Assembly: GCF_030269925.1 (NCBI RefSeq)
Contig: NC_085117.1
Span: forward strand, 744,001 to 808,000
Direction: 5' to 3'
From: Bombyx mori
Lineage: Eukaryota; Arthropoda; Insecta; Lepidoptera; Bombycidae
Length of the DNA stretch: 64,000 nucleotides
The stretch's first letter is position 1, and every line of letters begins with the position of its first letter. The translations under genes were made by a program, and so were the position numbers. Under the pieces are notes generated by a model. It was not told the DNA's origin, made no database searches, and was given only the letters and a program-made list of their open reading frames with translations. Below are positions 57,347-64,000 of this stretch, piece after piece.

Positions 57347-58426
57347 TTAAAACTTATTGCTACGTCTTCTCAAAGCCGGCTTGCTGATCGGTAGTTTCAA
57401 TTGAACGACCTTCTTGTTACCTTCAGTGATTATACTCGCTCCTGTGACAGATACTTTTGTAGCTACCACTCTAGATGTGAACTTCAGTTGCTTACATAAA
57501 TCTTCTAAATTGAATTTGTATTTGTTTATTAACAATACAAAGACTAGAGCGTGACATAGAGACTTATCCTTCATTTGGGGGGTACGTAATTTCCTATTGT
57601 TAGAGATGCTGAGGAAATTTTTTAGTATATGGTCGTTCAATGATGCGGAATGAGGACAGGCAACATAGGTCTTCTTCGTGATATCTTTCATTAGCGTTCC
57701 ATACATGTTTAATAATGAATTTGCATACAGAGCTAAGACCAAATGCTTTTTAGGCATATTTTCACTGACGATCGTTTTGAGAAATTCATTAAAATTACTC
57801 ATATAATCTGTGTTTTCCATTTCCTCGTAAACCTTTTCAAACATGTCTTCTGTTAATATTTTGTCTAGGTCGTAAACCTGTTCCACGCTTTTGGCTTCCC
57901 TGTCGATGGGAGGCACGTAGAAGTTTTCATCCGTTTTGTTGTAGTTCGACAAATCGAGTTGGTCCTCTGAAATGTTTTGACTAACATTCTGCATTTGATC
58001 AGTTACTGTTTGCACATTAACTTTCAACTTTTCTCTTTGCTCCATGATTTTTTTATGTTTTTTCGATCCGAATTTTCGACTGAGATCCAAGTTCGACGTT
58101 TCCATCAGCTGTGAATTGTCTAAATCGACTTTCAAATAGGGTTTTAAGTCGACAGTACCTACTTCGATGATTCGAACTTTCCCTGTTTTTTTGTTTCGCG
58201 CCATTATTATTGTTTTGCCTAGCTCCTCTTGTTCTTCCGCTCCGACGTACAGAGTGTCGCAGACCTCCAGAGCAACGTTCCTTTTGCTTGTAATTTCATC
58301 TCTTAATATAGTGCATTCCGTGTCCTTAAAATTATCCGTTATGTAGCCGTTTTGAAAATTAAAGATCACAGGATGCCTTTCCGTCTCGTCTTTAGGGCAC
58401 ACGTAGTCTATGTAAAACTCAGACAT
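57347..58426 (-). CDS. POLR1E: RNA polymerase I subunit RPA49 (POLR1E)
   Basis: A single uninterrupted 359-codon ORF. The N-terminal half (about 1-110: FYIDYVCPKDETERHPVIFN, IIMARNKKTGKVRIIEVGTV, LKPYL) matches the A49 dimerisation module that pairs with PAF53/A34.5. A charged linker with KFGSKKHKKIMEQREKLKV follows, then the C-terminal tandem winged-helix region (about 190-359: LDKILTEDMFEKVYEEMENT, LRTPQMKDKSLCHALVFVLL, YKFNLEDLCKQLKFTSRVVA). The subunit supports rRNA transcription initiation and elongation in the nucleolus. Length fits the family at its shorter end. Start chosen at the first ATG. The AATAAA signal overlaps the stop codon (57342-57347 reversed), implying a very short 3' UTR. 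No intron is seen, which is unusual beside split genes; retroposition or ancestral intron loss are both possible. Family assignment by recognised motif pattern. Confidence 0.88.
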   Translation of the reverse strand: MSEFYIDYVCPKDETERHPVIFNFQNGYITDNFKDTECTILRDEITSKRNVALEVCDTLYVGAEEQEELGKTIIMARNKKTGKVRIIEVGTVDLKPYLKVDLDNSQLMETSNLDLSRKFGSKKHKKIMEQREKLKVNVQTVTDQMQNVSQNISEDQLDLSNYNKTDENFYVPPIDREAKSVEQVYDLDKILTEDMFEKVYEEMENTDYMSNFNEFLKTIVSENMPKKHLVLALYANSLLNMYGTLMKDITKKTYVACPHSASLNDHILKNFLSISNNRKLRTPQMKDKSLCHALVFVLLINKYKFNLEDLCKQLKFTSRVVATKVSVTGASIITEGNKKVVQLKLPISKPALRRRSNKF

Positions 58427-58690
58427 TTTAAAAAATAACTAAAATATAAATAATGTTATGAAAATTTGTGAAATGTACATAATGCCCATTTCAAATTTTA
58501 TAGGTTATGTTTACTTGTCATTTTTGTCTCGATTGGGCATAGGATAATAATAATATACAGCCAAAATTACAATATAGCACAAAAAGTAGCCTGGTAATTG
58601 AGATAACGAAAGTATATTTACAGACACAGAGTACTTTATAGTTATAGTACATATTTAAAGGTTCCGTTGTAGAATCCGATTATGGATAAG
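58427..58690 (-). promoter_or_regulatory. POLR1E upstream region
   Basis: AT-rich, free of recognised repeats, immediately upstream of the start codon. No TATA box at a convincing position. Promoter assignment by position only. Confidence 0.3.
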
Positions 58691-58699
58691 ATTGCCTAG

Positions 58700-58870
58700 A
58701 GAGACGGTTTTTGAACACAGTGGGAAATCGGACGTCGAGTAAGAGAGTGCAAGGAGAGTTGTTTGGTGGCTCGGGCCCTCAATACATCTTTGGGCCCGCG
58801 GTCTGCTCCCAACATCTGCAGATCGTTAAGACCCACATACCCCACGCGCCTCGTAAGCGCTAAAACCTTA
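58700..58870 (+). mobile_element. Repeat F, LINE 3' end
   Basis: AATCGGACGTCGAGTAAGAG, GGGCCCGCGGTCTGCTCCCA and CCCACGCGCCTCGTAAGCGC; longer in the middle than the copy at 32400-32578. Confidence 0.6.
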
Positions 58871-59354
58871 TAATTCCTGCCTTGAATCCACGAACATCAT
58901 AATTCAATTTGTCACTCCGATAAGTTGCAATGTCAACTTTAGAACTTTTTATAATACAATACGTTTTTCAAAACGCCTTTCCTCAAATAAATTGCATTGC
59001 TAGATATTACCATCGTTATGTGGGATTATAGTGAGAAAATTAACGTGTAAGTTTGATGACGATTCAATTGGGTGTCCAATGTTTTCTGCGTTGAATACAA
59101 TCTTTGAATAAAATGCAATTGAATAAAACCCTTATCCCTTTAAATTAAATTTTGCTGTAATGAATATGCCACAGCATCTTTAACCTATTCAAATTTTTAA
59201 AGGTTAAAATGGGTAGAATCTTGTCCGGCTCGTAAAGGTGAATTAAGATGTGAGGTCCGAGTCGGATTGGAATTTAGCTTATCTTCAAAACCAGAACTTG
59301 AGCTAGCAATAATAACCTCAAAATCTTGCCACATTAGGACCACAGTATGCTGGT
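58871..59354. other. No gene recognised
   Basis: No ORF or known repeat. Confidence 0.45.
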
Positions 59355-59530
59355 AGACTTTTTTGGCGAGAACGCGAGTAGTGAAGTTGTGTGATTTGTT
59401 TTATTTTGTCTATTTAGTGTTTATTCAGGTGTAAATGTGGAATAACGGTGGTTTATTAACTGTTTAATATCTGTGAAAGTGCACAAATGTGGAAAAATGA
59501 AACAAAGCCGCTGGACGTAACTTTTACGTG
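59355..59530 (+). repeat. Repeat E
   Basis: TTTTTTGGCGAGAACGCGAG, TTTTGTCTATTTAGTGTTTA and AAAGCCGCTGGACGTAACTT; the inverted copy is at 23541-23775. Confidence 0.65.
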
Positions 59531-59804
59531 ACTATGCCTTAGAGAATGCCTATGAATGAGAATGCGAGAATGCCGTGACTATGCCTTTCTGACACTATCT
59601 TCTAGCTAGGGCAGTGTTTCACTGACATTATATTGGTTTACCTTCCCATTTAAAGAATATCTGACATTATGACTGAGATTATAATAATATTATACTTCAT
59701 ATTAAAGCAATGGAATTGGAAATGAGTTACTACTAAGCTCATGTATCTATAAATGGGACGTTGAGAGGTTATCTGAAAGGACCTAAATACTATGTACTAA
59801 AACA

Positions 59805-60100
59805 AAGTGTGTGTGTGTGTGTGCAAGTCACACACGGTAGAAGTGAAACTTATAAATAAGATATAGATATACTGACTATCCCACTACACAGGAGCATACA
59901 TATGGACAATGTTTAGTAGATGGTAGTGGGGATGCTACGAAGAGTCGCACAAAGAGGAGACTGAGAACGTCTAATGTGTTCTATCTCATTCTCTCGCCGG
60001 CTGAACATTTATGTGTTTGTGTCACTATGGACTTATTTTTTCGTTTCATCGAGTTTGAAATCACAACGTTTCTAAAGAAGTTTCACTTCAAAAAGTTGAA
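59805..60100 (-). mobile_element. MITE family T, internally deleted
   Basis: (GT)n, then CACACACGGTAGAAGTGAAA at the left and AAAGAAGTTTCACTTCAAAA at the right with a different interior. Confidence 0.6.
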
Positions 60101-60700
60101 TGGTGAATTGAAAACGCTTTGCTTGTGCTTGGAAAAAGAAAGAAAAATAATAAAGTCTAACTTACAGAAGGAGACCAATAAATGGAGACAGATCGAAGCG
60201 TAATAAATTTATTACTAAATATATCTAGTTATACAAATTTCTTAAACTAAAAATCAACTGTAAAAATTGTTACTTACAATAAATTTGTTTAATAAAATAA
60301 AAAATCAAAACCATATTATTCTTAAGTATGTCGTAACGAAAAAAAAACCTAGATACTGTCAAGTTAGGGAAACAATTAAAAGTGTTCGAGGTACGTAAAA
60401 TGTAATTAATCTAACATTACAATATTTTAAGTACTTTGAAATTGTTGTAAAAATTCTAAAAATAAAAAGGAAATGATCGAATTCGTAATAAATACATTTA
60501 AAAAATAGTTAAAACTACAATGTATTCCCATAATGCCGAGATATGGCTGAGACACAAAAAAAAACGATAATACAAAAAGGCAAAAAACATTTTTATTAAA
60601 CAATACATTAATGGAAAATAACTTATTTACCAGTAACGGATATTAAAAAGATCAAGAAACATTCGGCAAATTTGAAAATGCCTAAAAAATAGAATTATAA
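60101..60700. other. No gene recognised
   Basis: AT-rich sequence between mobile elements. Confidence 0.5.
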
Positions 60701-60704
60701 ACAG

Positions 60705-60870
60705 AGTGGTTACTGGAGCCCATTGACATCCACAACGTCACCTTGAGATATAAGTTCTAAGGTCTCAAGTTACAACGGCTGCCCCACCCTTCAAACCGAA
60801 ACGCATTACTGCTTCACGGCAGAAATAGGCAGGGTGGTGGTACCGACCCGCGCGGACTCACAAACAACAA
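60705..60870 (-). mobile_element. Bm1-type SINE fragment, minus
   Basis: GTGGTTACTGGAGCCCATTG to GCGGACTCACAA with a central gap. Confidence 0.8.
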
Positions 60871-60879
60871 TTTTTTTTT

Positions 60880-60990
60880 TTTTTTGTGGAAATAAGCATT
60901 ACTTGTGGCTTGAAGGCTTTTCCAGGAGTTCCTTGGAGGTTTCGCCAGGGCGAGTGAAAGCTCAGCCAGAAGGGTTGGGATTTGCTAATA
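60880..60990 (-). mobile_element. Family C-like fragment, minus
   Basis: TTTTTTTTTTTTTGTGGAAA, CTCAGCCAGAAGGGTTGGGA; reverse of the central part of the element at 30698-30985. Confidence 0.5.
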
Positions 60991-61099
60991 GTGTCATTTA
61001 TATACGCGGCATAAATAGACTGGACGGTGGTGATATTAAAAGACAAGTTCTTATTTAGATTTGCCTTCTGACAACAAACTGGTGGTGGTACGTAATATT

Positions 61100-61530
61100 T
61101 TTTTTATTTGTAATATTATCGCTGCTTTATTGACATATGGATGTCAAACATGGAAATTTACGTAAAAAGTTAGCAAAAAATAACATCTTGTCAACGAGGA
61201 ATGGAGAGAAACATGCTCAGAATAAAAAACTAGATAAGATCAGACACGTAAAGATAAGAGAAATAACAAAAGCTAATAATGCCTTAAGCTACGCCCAAAA
61301 GCTAAGGCGGAAATGGGCCGGTCATATAGTGAGGCTAAGAGATAAAAGATGGACCTACAGAACCACCTCAAGGAGAGGACCTCAAATAAAAAGCAAGAGA
61401 GGAATGCCCTCGACACGCTGGGAGAACGAAATAAAAAAAGCAGCCGGCCCAGAGTGGTGGCAATTAGCATAGGATAGAGAGAAGTGGTTATCATTGGAGG
61501 AGGCCTTTACTTGAATTATTTGTGGAAGTC
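61100..61530 (+). pseudogene. LINE reverse transcriptase C-terminal relic
   Basis: LTYGCQTWKF (reading from about 61126), then NGEKHAQNKKLDKIRHVKIR, RRKWAGHIVRLRDKRWTYRT, GMPSTRWENEIKKAAGPEWW and, after an in-frame TAG at 61470-61472, DREKWLSLEEAFT. The order matches the C-terminus of RTE/Proto2-like LINE ORFs. It is inactive. Confidence 0.75.
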
Positions 61531-61589
61531 CTGAGAAGGTTTAAAAGGTAGATAAATATGAAAAAGCTCAGAATTCAATAAATTTTGTT

Positions 61590-61713
61590 TATCCTCTGAT
61601 GTGTTGCCCGTCGGACCGATTCCTTTTGTTTGTTTTAAGTTTATTTTTTTATACAAAAGTTAAGGTATTTTATTTATCGATTGAGGCACTACGAAGTCTA
61701 CCGGGTCAGCTAG
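61590..61713 (+). mobile_element. Helitron 3' end
   Basis: Ends CTACCGGGTCAGCTAG before T, the same end as the element at 33776-34161. The 5' end is not found. Confidence 0.5.
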
Positions 61714-61879
61714 TAGGATATAAATATTAATAGTCTTTAGTATATTACAGCCTTGGTAGTGTCGCATCATTTTAAACGAGACAACTGGTCTGCTTAGCTA
61801 TGAGGCCACTGACGCTGTACCTATCGCCCGAGAAGCACAACCTAGCCTAATTTGCGTGCTAACATTTTTAAAGTAAACC

Positions 61880-62120
61880 AAAATAGCGATTTTTCCTATT
61901 CAAACAACCAAAGAATTGTTAAACGATAGCCCATTTTGCAATGGAATGCGTAAACGAATATTACAAGATGTTCAAGATTTCTTGAAAAATTTCAGGGGCT
62001 GACGATAGTCCGAATGGAAGTCTTTTGAATGAATATCTTCCCCATGGTGTAGAAAATGTCAGTATCTTTTGTGTTCTTTTTGATAATTTAATTTGCCAAA
62101 ATCCTTTGGTGGTAGGGAAA
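61880..62120 (-). pseudogene. Ty3/Gypsy reverse transcriptase relic
   Basis: The minus strand reads TFSTPWGRYSFKRLPFGLSS then APEIFQEILNIL, a conserved reverse transcriptase block of Ty3/Gypsy retrotransposons (about 61951-62055). Sequence before and after it is frame-shifted and no other retroelement genes or LTRs are seen. Old remnant, not expressed. Confidence 0.7.
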
Positions 62121-62230
62121 AGTATTCAGATCTTTTGATGTCTGCTGCTATATTCCTTATACACTGCGCAGTCTGGTTCTGGTGTTCTTATAAAATTTAA
62201 TCTTAGCGAAGCTTTGAATCGTCTATTCAG

Positions 62231-63643
62231 TTACATGGTTTTCTTTTGATGTGTTCCGAGATGATTTTTTAAGATGCCTTTGCGGGTAAAACTTTTGTCA
62301 CACACGTCACGACTGTAAGGTTTTTCTCCGGTATGTATTTTTACATGTCTCTTTAAGGTATTTTTTTGTGTAAAACTTTTATCACACACCTCACAACTGT
62401 AAGGTTTTTTTTCTCCGGTATGTATTCTTAGATGTATGTTCAAGGAAATTTTATGTGTAAAACTTTTATCACACACTTCACAAGTGTAAGGTTTTTCTCC
62501 GGTATGTATTCTTAGATGTCCCTTTAAGTTACTTTTATGTGTAAAACTTTTATCACACACTTCACAACTGTAAGGTTTTTCTCCGGTATGTATTCTTAGA
62601 TGTTCCTTCAAATAACCTTTTTGTGTAAAACTTTTATCACACACCTCACAACTGGGAGGTTTTTCTCCGGTATGTATTCTTAGATGTATGTTCAAGGAAG
62701 TTTTACGTGTAAAACTTTTATCACACACGTCACAACTGTAAGGTTTTTCTCCGGTATGTATTCTTAGATGTTCCTTCAAATGACCATTTTGTGTAAAACT
62801 TTTATCACACACGTCACAACTGTAAGGTTTTTTTTCTCCGGTATGTATTCTTAGATGTCTCTCAAAGTTACTTTTTCGTGTAAAACTTTTATCACATACT
62901 TCACAACTGTAAGGTTTTTCTCCGGTATGTATTCTTAGATGTTCCTTCAAATGACCATTTTGTGTAAAACTTTTATCACACACGTCACAACTGTAAGGTT
63001 TTTTTTCTCCGGTGTGTATTCTTAGATGTCTCTCTAAGTCACTTTTATATGTAAAACTTTTATCACACACGTCACAACTGTAAGGTTTATTTAGATGTAT
63101 TTTTAAGCCGGTTTTTTCTGTATTTTTTTTATCACGTACTTTACAAACATAACCCTTATTATGAAGCGTCATATGTGTCTCTATCATGCAGCGTTCAGCT
63201 ATTTTAAAATTGCAAATATCACATATAAATATTTCCCTATTCACGTTATTCTCAACTTTTACATTTTTGTTATTCAGGTCAGATTTCGTTTTATCCGCAA
63301 ATTTAGATTCGTGATTTATTTCATTATTTTTATCTGTAAGCGACTTATTATCAACTTTCGAATTCCTATTGTCGTCATTATAACTAACTGAATCATGTAG
63401 GGTTTTTGATTTATTTTTATAATTTTGAATTGATTTTATTGAATTATTGTTCAAATTCATATTTTCGGAAACTTTTTTTTCAACTGCAACACTTAGCTTT
63501 TCCTTGATATCCACAGGAATAAAAATTTCCGTCTGCTGGGATTTTCTATTTGTTCTTTCTGCTATTTCTAATTTTTTTGATCCTTTAACTTTTTTTGGAG
63601 GTGACGCGCCTAAAACCAATTTATTCCCTGAATTCGATTTCAT
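62231..63643 (-). CDS. C2H2 zinc-finger array protein, 470 aa
   Basis: Single-exon ORF; an in-frame TAA lies 7-9 nt upstream of the ATG, fixing the start unless an intron exists. Residues 1-130 are basic and Asn/Lys/Ser-rich with no ZAD, BTB or KRAB domain. A lone finger (FICDICNFKIAERCMIETHM) and a degenerate one (CKVRDKKN.., second Cys lost) precede ten tandem CDVCDKSF/CEVCDKSF fingers joined by TGEKPYS or the longer TGEKKPYS linker. Fingers 1-2 and 3-4 are duplicated pairs; fingers 2 and 4 are identical (FTQNGHLKEH). Finger 10 has lost its first Cys (YSRDVCDKSF). Likely a nuclear DNA-binding protein; variable helix residues (YKSDLER, RKSNFER, RKTSLNI, QKGYLKE, HKSNLKG) suggest a recently remodelled specificity. 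Target unknown. Confidence 0.88.
   Translation of the reverse strand: MKSNSGNKLVLGASPPKKVKGSKKLEIAERTNRKSQQTEIFIPVDIKEKLSVAVEKKVSENMNLNNNSIKSIQNYKNKSKTLHDSVSYNDDNRNSKVDNKSLTDKNNEINHESKFADKTKSDLNNKNVKVENNVNREIFICDICNFKIAERCMIETHMTLHNKGYVCKVRDKKNTEKTGLKIHLNKPYSCDVCDKSFTYKSDLERHLRIHTGEKKPYSCDVCDKSFTQNGHLKEHLRIHTGEKPYSCEVCDKSFTRKSNFERHLRIHTGEKKPYSCDVCDKSFTQNGHLKEHLRIHTGEKPYSCDVCDKSFTRKTSLNIHLRIHTGEKPPSCEVCDKSFTQKGYLKEHLRIHTGEKPYSCEVCDKSFTHKSNLKGHLRIHTGEKPYTCEVCDKSFTHKISLNIHLRIHTGEKKPYSCEVCDKSFTQKNTLKRHVKIHTGEKPYSRDVCDKSFTRKGILKNHLGTHQKKTM
62260..63070 (-). repeat. Internal 84/87-bp tandem repeats of the finger array
   Basis: The DNA repeats almost exactly finger by finger (GGTATGTATTCTTAGATGT, AAACTTTTATCACACAC). 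Units with the TGEKKPYS linker are 87 bp, the others 84. Confidence 0.92.
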
Positions 63644-64000
63644 GAAGAATTATGTAGTAAATCATGAGTAACTAATTAACTATTTTGTTATTGTATTAAC
63701 GTAAAAAAAGAGTGTTTTCCAATTTTGCCCGCACTAGCGATGTTAACCATGTATCATTAGGTGGTTCCTTAGAGCCACTGCCATTGACAATAATACTAAA
63801 AATGTTGTCTTCATCCTCCAAAGAACTCTTATCTAAAGGATTGCGTTGAAATACATGTTTTTCACTACCTTTATAGACAAACAATCAAACAATCCACCAC
63901 GTCTTAAGTAGATACCTTGTTTTGGGCACATCGTGGAAATAATTTATTATCAAAACCAAATTACTGTTTGGTCACAGCTCGGTTCTCAAAAAATGCATGA
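63644..64000. other. Upstream of the zinc-finger array gene
   Basis: AT-rich. A 62-codon minus ORF (63696-63884) rich in Ser/Asn/Asp could be an upstream exon, but no convincing donor joins it in frame. No repeat recognised. Confidence 0.4.

Noticed and set aside
62260..63070. CRISPR-like regular repeats.
   Set aside because: These are coding repeats of a C2H2 finger array in a eukaryotic genome.

Overview
The window is nuclear DNA from a lepidopteran, most likely a silkworm (Bombyx). The evidence is split eukaryotic genes with GT-AG introns, AT-rich noncoding DNA, and a very dense load of a tRNA-derived SINE that I match from memory to silkworm Bm1. No prokaryotic features, operons or CRISPR arrays are present. 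Species and family names are recognised from memory, not from a database search.

Four protein-coding host loci are supported. (1) The last three exons (535-4008, +) of a C2H2 zinc-finger gene; its 5' part lies left of the window. (2) A complete STAT transcription factor gene (22795-48065, +), rebuilt here exon by exon. Eighteen coding exons plus a distal terminal exon join in frame into a 770-codon protein with N-domain, coiled coil, DNA-binding domain, linker, SH2 domain and a GYVKP tyrosine motif. One intron uses a GC-AG donor. At least two further terminal exons of the same phase could give shorter C-termini. (3) An intronless gene for the RNA polymerase I subunit RPA49/POLR1E (57347-58426, -). 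(4) An intronless, highly homogenised C2H2 array protein (62231-63643, -).

The rest is mostly transposable elements. Region by region: 1-535 intron with LINE tails; 535-4008 zinc-finger exons separated by a LINE fragment, a MITE and a solo LTR; 4009-12400 mostly SINE, Helitron, MITE and retroelement pieces; 12577-14610 a long-inverted-repeat (foldback) element whose centre carries a piece of a LINE endonuclease; 16834-20309 a near-intact RTE-type LINE (1037 codons) with a 37-bp target duplication; 20987-22728 a hAT MITE with a perfect 8-bp target duplication, a second tRNA-like SINE head and a Helitron; 22787-48065 STAT, with introns full of nested elements and three separate tandem arrays; 48378-48998 a Harbinger-like MITE with a TTA duplication; 49002-54600 AT-rich DNA with almost nothing recognisable; 54627-57290 further MITEs, LINE and SINE; 57347-64000 POLR1E, repeats, a Ty3/Gypsy reverse-transcriptase relic and the second zinc-finger gene.

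The host genes do not form a pathway: a signalling transcription factor, a Pol I subunit and two zinc-finger proteins simply neighbour each other. The most unusual items are the foldback element with the captured endonuclease piece, the choice of STAT terminal exons across a 6.4-kb repeat-filled intron, and mobile-element tails lying within 22-75 nt of several STAT splice acceptors.
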